61,448 nt of DNA from Limosilactobacillus alvi. Its GTDB lineage: Bacteria > Bacillota > Bacilli > Lactobacillales > Lactobacillaceae. The number at the start of each line of letters is the position of its first letter. The first letter of the stretch is position 1. Made by a program: the position numbers and the translations under genes. Of the stretch, positions 1 through 8,693 are shown in pieces. The stretch spans positions 1-61,448 of the forward strand of contig NZ_JACJJQ010000009.1 in assembly GCF_016900115.1 (NCBI RefSeq). The letters run 5' to 3'. Below the pieces are notes generated by a model, which was not told where the DNA came from, did no database searches, and worked only from the letters and a program-made list of their open reading frames with translations.

Positions 1-7
1 ACAAAGA

Positions 8-50
8 TAACCCCCTAACTGAGATTTGATGTCTTCAGTATAGGGGGTTA
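8..50. terminator. Inverted repeat at the end of the exopolysaccharide operon
   Basis: TAACCCCCTA at 8-17 is the exact inverse of TAGGGGGTTA at 41-50, and an inner ACTGA/TCAGT pair extends the stem. It lies just past the stop codon of the flippase gene, so a terminator for the leftward operon is the natural reading. The run after the hairpin on the minus strand is only weakly T-rich, so efficiency is uncertain and a mobile-element end cannot be excluded. Confidence 0.5.
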
Positions 51-97
51 GCCATATGATTAATAGACGTGTCGTTACTCACCGCTTACAATCTTAC

Positions 98-1342
98 TTA
101 GCTAATGTAATGAGCCTTATTCTTTATAAACAGTAATAAACGAGCGAACAACATAATCGATTCAGTAATAACTCTTAATATGATCAATAAAGGAAGTGTA
201 ATTGTATTAGTAACTATCATAACAAGAACCCCAATAACCTGAACTATAGCAGCTAAAATCGTTGTTGCTGTTGTTTCTTTAATTTTCCCGATTGGTGCAA
301 GCAATGGCCATCCGCAAAGAATACTATAGAAGCTGACAAATAATAGTGGAACTGCTTCTTGTAACAAACTATACATTTCGACATACTTTGTCCCACCAAT
401 AATCAAAACAATTGTTTTTGCAAAGAAGAAAGTAATTAAGCATCCGATGATAAGCAATGGCGTAAAAATAAGTAATACATTTCTGAATAGTCTGATACTC
501 TTCGTTTTTATCATATGAGGATATATACCATCTGATATTGGAGAATACAACCCTTGGACCCCTACCACAAGAGACATTAACATCGTCCAAAACGCGACTT
601 GTTTTGACCCCAAAACAATCCCGACAACTATTGTGTTAAATGCAACAAACGCCGTCGAAGCGATATTTGATATAAAGTATGTAAATGACTCTCGAAGAGA
701 AAAAAATACATCAGAAATAGGTACTCTCCAATTAATGCGAAATCCTAACTTAGTTATTTCCCTTTTTACCCAAACAACAGCAACTAAAGTTCCTAAAATA
801 TCCAATATTGGAATGTAGATCATGTCTGAATCATTTTTAACAACGAAGAAAGTTAAAATAGTTGAAATTCCTCGCATAATTAAGAATCTTGTGGTGATTA
901 TCTGCATTTGCTCGAGTCCACGAAATAGATAATCAAAAAGAAAAATTGATAGAATTTGTGGAATAACCATCAAAAAGGTAAAAAGGGGATATGCTCTAAG
1001 CATCTTAATTGAAAGAATCATGATACATATGACAAACAACCCTGCTATTGATAAAATCAACTTTGAAATAGTAATTTTACCAATTATCATACTAATCTTA
1101 TCTTTGCTTTCTTTAGCATCTACTATTTCTTTTGTTCCAGATAATAAGTATCCAAATTCTATCAACATATTAACATAAATCATTACGTTTTTAGTATAAC
1201 TTACGACTCCGTAGGTGTTTAAACTAAAAACACGTGCCAAATATGGAAGCGTAACTAAAGGCAGTATTAATTGTGTAATATTCATTACATATAACATAAT
1301 GACATTTTTAGAAACTTGACCTCCAAACCTAACTTTCTTCAT
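98..1342 (-). CDS. wzx: Wzx-type polysaccharide flippase
   Basis: Multi-spanning membrane protein of 414 residues with about a dozen hydrophobic segments spread over its length, the usual size for Wzx/RfbX flippases (410-480). The family moves undecaprenyl-linked repeat units across the membrane before polymerisation. The N-terminus, with a basic start followed by the first helix and an LVTLPYLARVF stretch, fits the polysaccharide-synthase fold. I chose the ATG at 1342 because GGAGA lies just upstream; it overlaps the end of the acetyltransferase gene by 14 bases, so the two are translationally linked. It is the last gene of the operon. Base composition is AT-rich compared with genes beyond 7000. 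Family assignment is firm; the sugar unit cannot be inferred. Confidence 0.87.
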   Translation of the reverse strand: MKKVRFGGQVSKNVIMLYVMNITQLILPLVTLPYLARVFSLNTYGVVSYTKNVMIYVNMLIEFGYLLSGTKEIVDAKESKDKISMIIGKITISKLILSIAGLFVICIMILSIKMLRAYPLFTFLMVIPQILSIFLFDYLFRGLEQMQIITTRFLIMRGISTILTFFVVKNDSDMIYIPILDILGTLVAVVWVKREITKLGFRINWRVPISDVFFSLRESFTYFISNIASTAFVAFNTIVVGIVLGSKQVAFWTMLMSLVVGVQGLYSPISDGIYPHMIKTKSIRLFRNVLLIFTPLLIIGCLITFFFAKTIVLIIGGTKYVEMYSLLQEAVPLLFVSFYSILCGWPLLAPIGKIKETTATTILAAIVQVIGVLVMIVTNTITLPLLIILRVITESIMLFARLLLFIKNKAHYIS

Positions 1343-1820
1343 TGTCAAGTCTCCATTTTATTTTATTTGTAATAATCTTTTGTTCACCATATACTAGCGA
1401 ATCTTTGGGAATCGATTTTCGGATAACGCTCCCTGCACCTATGACACAGTTATCTCCAATAGTTACACCCTTTAAAATAGTTACATTACTACCTATCCAA
1501 CAATTTTTACCAATATGGATTTCCTGACAACTAAACCCTTGATTCTTAATTAACTTTCCTTTTATATTAAATCTATGATTATGATCATAAAACTTTACTC
1601 CTTCTCCAATAATGGTATCATCGTCAATAGTAATAGACACTCTACTTGTTAGTGAACAATCATTGTTCATAAAAACACCATTACCAAATACTACTCTACC
1701 AGTATCTGAGATAGCAATTCTTACATTTTTCCTAAATCTAACCTTAGATCCAAATCTAACCTTAGATCCAAATTTTACCTTATATGTTGTATATGCATTT
1801 AATAACTTACTTATTAACAT
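1329..1820 (-). CDS. Left-handed beta-helix acetyltransferase
   Basis: Protein of 163 residues with hexapeptide repeats of the form IGKNCWIGSNVTI and IGDNCVIGAGSVI in its C-terminal half, typical of the LbH O-acetyltransferases (WcaF/maltose-acetyltransferase group) that use acetyl-CoA. In an exopolysaccharide cluster it most likely acetylates a sugar of the repeat unit; the acceptor is unknown. The ATG at 1820 is preferred over an in-frame ATG four codons earlier because the GGAGG ribosome site sits between them. It starts two bases after the polymerase stop. Residues near 18-30 are duplicated (KFGSKVRFGSKVRF) by an 18-base tandem repeat. Confidence 0.85.
   Translation of the reverse strand: MLISKLLNAYTTYKVKFGSKVRFGSKVRFRKNVRIAISDTGRVVFGNGVFMNNDCSLTSRVSITIDDDTIIGEGVKFYDHNHRFNIKGKLIKNQGFSCQEIHIGKNCWIGSNVTILKGVTIGDNCVIGAGSVIRKSIPKDSLVYGEQKIITNKIKWRLDNEES
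1734..1769. repeat. 18-base tandem duplication inside the acetyltransferase gene
   Basis: The unit AAATCTAACCTTAGATCC occurs twice in a row (1734-1751 and 1752-1769) and keeps the reading frame, adding six residues near the N-terminus of the acetyltransferase, ahead of the hexapeptide repeats. Each unit contains the near-palindrome TCTAACCTTAGA. It looks like a recent slippage or duplication event. Confidence 0.8.
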
Positions 1821-1822
1821 TT

Positions 1823-2890
1823 CTACCTCCAAAATGAGTACGGAACAACACCATAAAATGGATTATTTGGTATTAGCTTATATATTGCTATAAAGCCTAA
1901 AATTTCAATCAATATATAAATAACTAGCCTATACTCTGAAAGTTTTAACTTTTTAATAATTTCCGGTATAATTAAGATTAAAAATGGCTCAAATACATAC
2001 CTAATCCTTCCCAAAAAAGGATACTTGATATTTGCAATATTTAGAAAGGTTATTATCAATAGTATATACATTAAATTTCTCGAAAATGAATTATCGTTTT
2101 CAAAGTCATATATCAAGTAATAAATAATCAAAAAGATAAATATAATTAAAGCATAGATAACCCCAAATAAACCCTTACCAGAACTAGAACCATTCAAAAT
2201 ACCAATATTATATCTTTCATTATTGACCATGAGCCTATTTAGAACATTAATCAATGGCACACCCAAAATTACTGTTCCACCAACTAAACAATAGAAACGA
2301 TTTTTGGTTAATTTAAACTTTGACAAAATCCATACAGCCAAGAATAAAAATGCAGATTGATGGATTAACCCTGCCAATATTATAAAAATTAAACCCAGAA
2401 TACGCTTTTCTCTGATGATCATTAGCAAAGATAATGAAAGTATAGATACAGCCAAAAACTGTCTACTAATATTCATTAGTAAAAAATAATATGTTAGCGA
2501 AATAAAAATCTCTAATGACATAAGATAGTCACTAGAAGATTTCAAAATAATATTTATTAACAAAAAAATAGTGACAAAAGATACTATTAGCTGCACAAAT
2601 AAATAATTATCAGTAAAGAGAGAAATGATTTTATTTAGAAGTACATATCCATATTCAATATGCAAACTATTTGATATTAAGCCTAGATTTCCAGACATAT
2701 GGGATATGGAATAAAACAATCCACTATAGGTCATTGTATCTGTTCCAACAGGTAACCCTCTAAATGCTACAAAGGACCAGAGATAAACACCTGATACAAT
2801 TAATCCGATACAACTATTTTGTTTTCTAGTTAATATTTTTAAAAAAAGATAAATTACGGGCGTTGAAATTAAGATTAAATACGGAAACAC
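1823..2890 (-). CDS. EpsG/Wzy-family polysaccharide polymerase
   Basis: A 355-residue polytopic membrane protein rich in Ile, Leu and Phe, with about ten hydrophobic segments and a PVGTDTMTYSGLFYS stretch near residue 50 in an external loop. This matches the EpsG family of polymerases, which carry a conserved G-D-tyrosine region after the second helix. It would join lipid-linked repeat units on the outer face. Its position between glycosyltransferases and flippase agrees, since every other component of a Wzy pathway is present and no other candidate exists. The start is probably GTG at 2890, but the ribosome site is poor. Sequence is strongly AT-rich, as usual for strain-specific polymerases. 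Confidence 0.82.
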   Translation of the reverse strand: MFPYLILISTPVIYLFLKILTRKQNSCIGLIVSGVYLWSFVAFRGLPVGTDTMTYSGLFYSISHMSGNLGLISNSLHIEYGYVLLNKIISLFTDNYLFVQLIVSFVTIFLLINIILKSSSDYLMSLEIFISLTYYFLLMNISRQFLAVSILSLSLLMIIREKRILGLIFIILAGLIHQSAFLFLAVWILSKFKLTKNRFYCLVGGTVILGVPLINVLNRLMVNNERYNIGILNGSSSGKGLFGVIYALIIFIFLIIYYLIYDFENDNSFSRNLMYILLIITFLNIANIKYPFLGRIRYVFEPFLILIIPEIIKKLKLSEYRLVIYILIEILGFIAIYKLIPNNPFYGVVPYSFWR

Positions 2891-2911
2891 AATCTCATAC
2901 CACTTTCAAAT

Positions 2912-4000
2912 TTATATATACTTAGCAATGACAAATTTTGTTATCTTCTTTATATCAAAGTTCTGTAACCTGTTTTTAGTTTCATCAAAGTTAATCCTTG
3001 TTAAGTTAGTTGATTGAATTTTTTGACACCACAATTCCTTATTATCCTTAGATAGTACCACCACATTTCTCTGTAACACAGCATCAGAGGTGATTTTGTC
3101 CGAAATAATACATGGGATACCTGTTCCTTGCGCTTCAACTAATACAACGGGCAATCCTTCATATTTAGAGGGCATTACAAAGATGTCAGCAGCCATTAGT
3201 ATCCTAGGAATATCATTTCTGTTTTCTAGAAATGTTACATAATTAGATAAACCAAGTTCATTTATCTTATTCTTTATTCTCTCTTTTAATGTACCGTTAC
3301 CAACTAAAAGAAGTCTATAGCCATCGTTCACTTCAGTTAAAAGATTAAAAACATCCACAAGATAATTATGATCCTTCTGATCCTCAAAACGTCCAATATG
3401 AACAATAACCTTATTTTTATTTGAATATCCTAGTTCTTTTCTAAGTACATCCCGAAATTTTTGATTAAATTTATAATCATCAAGATTAATCCCATTGTTA
3501 ACTATATACGTATGGTCATCCATTGATCCAAATACATGATTACATGCATCTTCAGATACGCCAAATTTATAAGTAGCATATTTATTTATTTCATGTCTCA
3601 TAATAGACTCAAAAAGCTTTCTTTTTAAACTTTGTTGTTCACCTTTAAACGTATCATGAGCGTGAGCAATACGAATTGGAACTCCAGCATCACTTGCTAT
3701 TTTCAGTATCATTCCAGATGAAAAATAAATATGGCTATGCACCACATTAAAGGGACCATATTCAGATATTATTTGATCAAGATTCTTTTTTACATTAAAA
3801 AAAGATTTGCTTCCATTTGTAAAATAATGAATTTTCCCACCTAATTTCGTTACCTCATCATCTAAAAGGCCTCTAGTCCCTGATGTCATAGCAAAGTGAA
3901 ATTCAATATCATCATTATGTTTATTTTTTAACCAATTAATAACAACGTGTTCAATTCCACCTTGGTTTAATTGATTGAAAACATGTAGTACTTTTATCAT
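2912..4000 (-). CDS. Glycosyltransferase family 4 (EpsF-like)
   Basis: A 362-residue GT-B enzyme. The N-terminal domain begins with VLHVFNQLNQGGIEH, typical of donor-retaining GT4 enzymes, and holds the HSHIYFSSG and RIAHAHDT motifs. The C-terminal nucleotide-sugar domain starts near residue 190 with VIVHIGRFEDQKDH and has the EX7E signature in KYEGLPVVLVEAQGTGIP. Such enzymes transfer a sugar from a nucleotide donor to the growing lipid-linked oligosaccharide on the cytoplasmic face. It follows the second GT4 gene by seven bases and resembles it along its length, suggesting an old tandem duplication. Donor and linkage cannot be read from sequence. Confidence 0.87.
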   Translation of the reverse strand: MIKVLHVFNQLNQGGIEHVVINWLKNKHNDDIEFHFAMTSGTRGLLDDEVTKLGGKIHYFTNGSKSFFNVKKNLDQIISEYGPFNVVHSHIYFSSGMILKIASDAGVPIRIAHAHDTFKGEQQSLKRKLFESIMRHEINKYATYKFGVSEDACNHVFGSMDDHTYIVNNGINLDDYKFNQKFRDVLRKELGYSNKNKVIVHIGRFEDQKDHNYLVDVFNLLTEVNDGYRLLLVGNGTLKERIKNKINELGLSNYVTFLENRNDIPRILMAADIFVMPSKYEGLPVVLVEAQGTGIPCIISDKITSDAVLQRNVVVLSKDNKELWCQKIQSTNLTRINFDETKNRLQNFDIKKITKFVIAKYI

Positions 4001-4007
4001 CTCAATA

Positions 4008-5108
4008 TTAATCCCTTACTAGATTGAAATATAATCTTTCTAAGCTTGGAGCTGCCTCTTTTATATCATAACCCGACTCTATTACTTTCGATAATCCTTC
4101 TTTCGAAAAATTACCTTGTACTCCGTCTATCTTTTTAGCCCATATTTGAGGATCATCATTTAAGCATAGAACACTATAATTTGTAATTAAGGCATCATTA
4201 GGTACATTTTCCGAAACTACTACTGGTAAACCACAGCATTGTGCTTCTACAGCACTAATTCCCAAACCCTCGAACACAGAGGGAAAAAGAAACACATCAA
4301 ATCCTTGAATAATTTTACTTATATCAGGCTGATATCCCAAAAATTGAATCTTATTTCTTATTCCTTCTTTGGAAGCTTCTCGCTCAATCCGTTCTTTAAG
4401 TTCACCTTCTCCAACAAGTACAAGTACATATTTATCACTTAGTTTTAAACAACTTTTAAAAATTTTAAGGATAAATTCATGATTCTTTTGCGGAGAAAAT
4501 CTTCCGATATGTCCAATCACTCTTTTCCCATTCCAATTTAACTCATTTCGAATATCTTCTCTAACTTTATCATTAAAGCGATATTTATTAACGTCAAAAG
4601 CGTTCCTTACTTTATAACTAGGTAAAGCATTATTTACATTACCAAAAATACTTTCAATAGCCTCTCTGGTACAACCAAATAAAATATCCGGAACATTTTT
4701 CCCTGTAATCTCGTAAAAGATTTTATTCCTAATATTTGATAATTTTGAATCACCAAATTTTGTTGCATGTGCATGAGCTATAACCAATTTAACTCCGAGC
4801 TCTTCTTTACTTTTCCTAAAAAAACCGTTCAAAAAAGGCAAATTATTCTCTAGTATATCAAATTCACCATAATGCTTATCACAAAACTTATTCCAATCTT
4901 TTAAAAATGACCTAAACTTTAACGGAGAAGATACTTTATATGTTCTACACCCTAAACTTTCAATTTCTTCAATCATTTCCTTTTGAGATTTTCCAAAATA
5001 CAAAAAATCATATTTAACAGATTTGTCAAATTCTCTAAGATAATTCATAGATACATGATGTATTCCGCTATTACCTGTTAATTCAGGAGTTATTTGTAAA
5101 ATACGCAC
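4008..5108 (-). CDS. Glycosyltransferase family 4
   Basis: A 366-residue GT-B transferase with the same layout as its downstream neighbour: an N-terminal acceptor domain with LVIAHAHATKFGD, then VIGHIGRFSPQKNH near residue 195 and the FEGLGISAVEAQ signature near 275-290. The start is GTG at 5108 behind a strong GGGGAGG site. Its upstream side is a decayed stretch of about one kilobase, so this may be the first intact gene after a remodelled segment, still read through from the main promoter or from an undetected one in that gap. It adds one sugar of the repeat unit; which one is unknown. Confidence 0.87.
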   Translation of the reverse strand: MRILQITPELTGNSGIHHVSMNYLREFDKSVKYDFLYFGKSQKEMIEEIESLGCRTYKVSSPLKFRSFLKDWNKFCDKHYGEFDILENNLPFLNGFFRKSKEELGVKLVIAHAHATKFGDSKLSNIRNKIFYEITGKNVPDILFGCTREAIESIFGNVNNALPSYKVRNAFDVNKYRFNDKVREDIRNELNWNGKRVIGHIGRFSPQKNHEFILKIFKSCLKLSDKYVLVLVGEGELKERIEREASKEGIRNKIQFLGYQPDISKIIQGFDVFLFPSVFEGLGISAVEAQCCGLPVVVSENVPNDALITNYSVLCLNDDPQIWAKKIDGVQGNFSKEGLSKVIESGYDIKEAAPSLERLYFNLVRD

Positions 5109-5189
5109 GACATATCCTCCCCAGATAAAAATATCTGTAAACTATAAGTATAGTATTGCATAGTGAAAATTAAAATTTACTTCTTGTGA

Positions 5190-6095
5190 ATCATTTTTTG
5201 TAAATAAATTTTCTGTTTTTATTTGGCACTAGTGTATTAATTATCATTATAGAATCACTAATAGCCTCAGAACTTAACGCACCAACTCCAAGCTTACGCC
5301 ACTGTCTCTCCATTCTAATATATGTTAGAAAAAATATGGCCCTCCACGACGATCAAACAAACCGTCTCTAAATCACATTTTCACAAGAACCTGATCTAGA
5401 TTTATTAGTCTATATTCTAAGGGAATAAAACAGATTCATAAATCATATTCTTCCAGTATATTTAAATCATGATAATTACTGACCGATAATAAACTTTATC
5501 TTTAACATCTTTGAAGGATTGTTAATTGGATTACAGTATTTCGCAAAGCTGTTTATCTCAGAAGATGAATTAAGGACATTTCTTCTATCTACAATGCTAT
5601 TTGGATTATCCGCAAATTATTAAATTAAACCACCAACAATACTTACAATTGATCAGTAATTATTACTTAATATAACTCTTCCTTTAAATTCGTAGGGTTT
5701 AGCACTTAACTTTTTTAGATATTTAATTTCAAAATTGCAGTCTACGGTATTTTTGTTACAAAAAAGTTTTCAAATGTAAAAGCAACAAAGTTATGACCAT
5801 ATCTTTCATTACTATACAGTTACCTGAAGAAAGAATTAATTTTTCGCATAAACTACGTGCTGAGGAACTAAATTACAATATTCAGCATCTATTGTCAGCA
5901 TACTTTCTAACAATTTCATAATTAACTGATTGTTAACTTTCTTTGAAGCGAAAGCATCTCCGAAAAATGATAAATATATATCGGCATCATTTTCTCTTAC
6001 AGCTAAGATCATCTATCCACTGTACCAGAAACTGAGATAATTACATTCTCAATTGCTTTAGGCTAATTAACTTCCATCAACTGTAAAAATAATTA
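5190..6095 (-). pseudogene. Decayed polysaccharide-locus gene (unrecognised family)
   Basis: This kilobase without an intact gene holds a broken minus-strand coding region. Between about 6040 and 5850 one frame reads through with protein-like content, including DADIYLSFFGDAFASKK and ESMLTIDAEYCNLVP, interrupted upstream by several stops. After a frame shift near 5840 another segment reads YSNERYGHNFVAFTFENFF, and a further shift gives EIKYLKKLSAKPYEFKGR. Near 5335-5190 a plausible C-terminal end reads RMERQWRKLGVGALSSEAIS. Together they suggest one original protein of about 300 residues with many lesions. Context suggests a glycosyltransferase or sugar-modifying enzyme, but I do not recognise the family. 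The edges are approximate. Confidence 0.5.
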
Positions 6096-6148
6096 GTAAT
6101 TGGTAATTATGATTTTTTCGTTGGAAGTATAGTTTTATATTCCAAGGT

Positions 6149-6994
6149 CTATGCACCTTTATGGAGAAATCTCTTATAAATTTTCTCACGTAGTGTACTT
6201 GGAATAATAACGTTACTAATCATAATTACATCTCCTGCAATCATTTGTGTAATCGAGATAATTCCTAATTTTCTTAGATAATTTCTAAGATTTAAAATGT
6301 ATTTGAGGTTTTTTAAATCACCTCTTCTACTATACATTCCGGCGTCCGTTCTCATGTGGACTAAGATTTCAGGTAAATTAGAGACTTCGTACCCACTTGA
6401 GATAATTTTTGCCCAAAGAAAATAATCTTCAAGCTTACCTTTTCCTTCATAACCACCAACATTTTCTAAAACTTCCTTTTTTATCATTACCGTTGGATGA
6501 TTAAATGGATTGCGCCATTTCAAAAACTCCCTGATTTCAACATCAGAGGTAGGTACAGATCTAAACCCAGTTATATTATTAATATCTCCCTCAAATTCAT
6601 CAATTTGTCCGCCAACTAGTACTAGATTTGCATCGTTCACTATTTTATCTAGCTGTAGTTCAAAACGTTTTGGACTTGCTATATCATCCGAATCCATACG
6701 AGCAATCCAGTCATTCTTTACAAACCTTGTACCCAACCTTAAGGATAAACCTAAGCCACGATTTTCAATACTTTTTATAACAGTAAAATCCCCCTCAAAA
6801 AATTTTTTGTGGGTTTCCAACACTTCATTTAACCCTGCTGTTAACTTTCCATCTTCCACAATAACAATTTGTTGCGGAACTACGGTCTGATTTTCAACAC
6901 TTTTCAATGCCTCATCTAGAAACGATGGATTTTCCTTCTTGTAAACTGACATTAAGACTGAAAACCTTGGATAGTTAAGCTTATTGTCTACCAT
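6149..6994 (-). CDS. Glycosyltransferase family 2
   Basis: A 281-residue GT-A enzyme. After a short tail the domain opens with FSVLMSVYKKENP, followed by SVENQTVVPQQIVIVEDG and the nucleotide-binding ARMDSDD near residue 95, the DXD-like motif that coordinates the metal and sugar nucleotide. KLEDYFLWAKI near 190 matches the ED catalytic-base region of the family. Inverting transfer of a sugar to the lipid-linked intermediate is the expected role; it lies just after the priming transferase and may add the second sugar. The ATG at 6994 has an AAGGG site upstream. AT-rich like the genes downstream of it. Confidence 0.88.
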   Translation of the reverse strand: MVDNKLNYPRFSVLMSVYKKENPSFLDEALKSVENQTVVPQQIVIVEDGKLTAGLNEVLETHKKFFEGDFTVIKSIENRGLGLSLRLGTRFVKNDWIARMDSDDIASPKRFELQLDKIVNDANLVLVGGQIDEFEGDINNITGFRSVPTSDVEIREFLKWRNPFNHPTVMIKKEVLENVGGYEGKGKLEDYFLWAKIISSGYEVSNLPEILVHMRTDAGMYSRRGDLKNLKYILNLRNYLRKLGIISITQMIAGDVIMISNVIIPSTLREKIYKRFLHKGA

Positions 6995-7014
6995 TAAAAC
7001 ATCTACACCCTTTT

Positions 7015-7653
7015 TTAACGTGCTCCATCGCCAGTAAACATTGTTTTTACCGTCTGGAACGCAATTTTCGTATCAAAACCAAAAGAATAATGTTCAATAT
7101 AGTAATTATCTAAATGGCATTTTTCTTCTGGTGAGATATCATAACCACCATTAACTTGTGCATATCCCGTAATTCCCGGAATAATTCGTAACCGTTGGGG
7201 AAATTCTGGCCATTTTTGATAAAATTTTTCGGTTAATTCTGGGCGTTCTGGTCGGGGGCCAACTAAACTCATATCACCTTTTAACACGTTCCAGAATTGC
7301 GGTAATTCATCAATCCGCGTCTTTCGCATAAACCGACCAACCGACGTAACCCGAGGATCATTCTTCTGGGCCCACACTGCCCCCGTCTTTGCTTCTGCAT
7401 CGTTTCGCATTGAGCGCAATTTAATTACATAAAAATTCTTCCCCATGTAACCAACTCGTTCTTGCTTGAAGAAAACCGGACCTTTGGAAGTCAACTTAAT
7501 TATAATTCCAAAAATAATAATAAACGGAATACTAATAACAAATCCTACTAAGCCAAAAATAATATCCCAAAAGCGTTTTGAAACCAATTTTCTTTTCGGC
7601 ACAGCCTCGCCGATATGGTTTAAATATTCATAGTTTGGTTGGTTATTTGTCAT
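7015..7653 (-). CDS. Undecaprenyl-phosphate sugar-1-phosphate transferase (priming)
   Basis: A 212-residue bacterial sugar transferase with one N-terminal membrane hairpin (about residues 29-52) followed by the conserved cytoplasmic domain: FKQERVGYMGKNF, KLRSMRNDAE, TRIDELPQFWNVLKGDMSLVGPRPE and PGITGYAQVNG. These motifs define the PglC/WbaP-type monotopic phosphoglycosyl transferases, which put the first sugar phosphate onto undecaprenyl phosphate and so start repeat-unit assembly. Only the catalytic half is present, as in short Gram-positive versions. It overlaps the epimerase gene by 11 bases. Whether galactose, glucose or an N-acetylated sugar is used is not visible. Confidence 0.93.
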   Translation of the reverse strand: MTNNQPNYEYLNHIGEAVPKRKLVSKRFWDIIFGLVGFVISIPFIIIFGIIIKLTSKGPVFFKQERVGYMGKNFYVIKLRSMRNDAEAKTGAVWAQKNDPRVTSVGRFMRKTRIDELPQFWNVLKGDMSLVGPRPERPELTEKFYQKWPEFPQRLRIIPGITGYAQVNGGYDISPEEKCHLDNYYIEHYSFGFDTKIAFQTVKTMFTGDGAR

Positions 7654-8587
7654 TATCTTCTCCCATTGTATAGTCCCAATACTCCGCTAATCCTTTTTTC
7701 AGCCCCCACTTCGGCTTGAAACCTAGTTCAGTTAACCGAGTTACATCTGCAAGTGATTCAGTAATATCACCTTGGCGAGCCTCAGCATAGTTTAATTTTA
7801 AACGTTTTCCCGAGGCTTTTTCGTACATCGTGATAACATCAATTAAGGTATTTTGATGACCGTAACCAACATTATAAACTTCGTTACTCTCTTCGTTTTC
7901 ACTGATAAAGATAAGAGCATTTACAATATCTTTAACATAAATGAAATCTCGAGTTTGCTTACCATCACCAAATAAAGTAAATTCTTCATCATTTACTAAG
8001 CACTTCGTTACAATCGACAAGACCCCTGAATACGGTGAATTTGGATTTTGGCGCGGGCCAAAGACATTAAAAAAGCGCACCGCAACTGTGTTTAAGTCGT
8101 AAAGATTACCATAATCAATCGCCATCCGCTCAGAAGCATATTTATCAACCGCATAAGGAGTTAATGGTTGCACTCGTTGATCTTCTTTTTTGGGTAATTC
8201 AGGGTAATTTCCATAAACGGCAGCTGAGGACGTAAAAAGAAATTTCTTAGGCTTTAAATTAGTAATCCGTAAATATTCCAAGGTGTCAACCACTGATTCA
8301 TGGTTTACCTGGTGGGTTTCCATTGGACGCTCAATTGAGTCGGCAACACTAGCGACTGCCGCTAAATAATAGATATAATCAAAATTTTGATCCAGAATTT
8401 GATGCATAAATTCATGGTCACAAACGTTATGTTTATAAAAAGTAACTTTATCTTTAACCGGATCAAGATTTTTGGTTAAACCCATCGATAAATCATCGAT
8501 AACGGTAACTTCGTATCCTTTTTCTACTAATTCAATCACCAAGTTTGAGCCAATAAACCCGGCGCCTCCCGTCACTAATACCTTCAT
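7643..8587 (-). CDS. NAD-dependent UDP-sugar 4-epimerase (GalE/WbpP-like)
   Basis: A 314-residue short-chain dehydrogenase of the extended epimerase class. The NAD-binding GGAGFIGS lies at residues 7-14, TSSAAVYG near 125 holds the catalytic serine, and PYAVDKYASE provides the Tyr-X3-Lys pair near 148. RDFIYVKDIVNA is the typical nucleotide-sugar contact region. It probably interconverts UDP-glucose and UDP-galactose or their N-acetyl forms to supply donors to this cluster. The start ATG at 8587 has a good GAGAGG site. Its tail overlaps the priming transferase gene, so supply and priming are co-translated. Substrate choice is inferred from family only. Confidence 0.88.
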   Translation of the reverse strand: MKVLVTGGAGFIGSNLVIELVEKGYEVTVIDDLSMGLTKNLDPVKDKVTFYKHNVCDHEFMHQILDQNFDYIYYLAAVASVADSIERPMETHQVNHESVVDTLEYLRITNLKPKKFLFTSSAAVYGNYPELPKKEDQRVQPLTPYAVDKYASERMAIDYGNLYDLNTVAVRFFNVFGPRQNPNSPYSGVLSIVTKCLVNDEEFTLFGDGKQTRDFIYVKDIVNALIFISENEESNEVYNVGYGHQNTLIDVITMYEKASGKRLKLNYAEARQGDITESLADVTRLTELGFKPKWGLKKGLAEYWDYTMGEDNDK

Positions 8588-8590
8588 TTT

Positions 8591-8665
8591 TTACCTCTCC
8601 GATATATCATTTCTAGTAATCCTATAAGGGAAAACGATCCATAACGATGAACTGTTACCAATCAT
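8591..8665 (-). CDS. Possible 24-residue leader peptide upstream of the epimerase gene
   Basis: In the 106-base gap between the phosphatase and epimerase genes an ATG at 8665 sits eight bases after a strong GAGAGGGG site and opens a frame that closes with TAA at 8591, inside the ribosome site of the epimerase gene. The peptide starts MIGNSSSLWIVFPYR and ends near-basic. Translation would deliver ribosomes to the epimerase start. No homology is known to me; it may be a chance frame or the stub of a lost gene. Confidence 0.3.
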   Translation of the reverse strand: MIGNSSSLWIVFPYRITRNDISER

Positions 8666-8693
8666 CGATCTGTCCCCTCTCAAAATTTTATCT

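Noticed and set aside
6510-6890. 126-residue plus-strand frame inside the GT2 gene
   Set aside because: Lies wholly opposite a gene with clear GT-A motifs; Ser/Pro/Ile-rich composition is typical of an antisense shadow.
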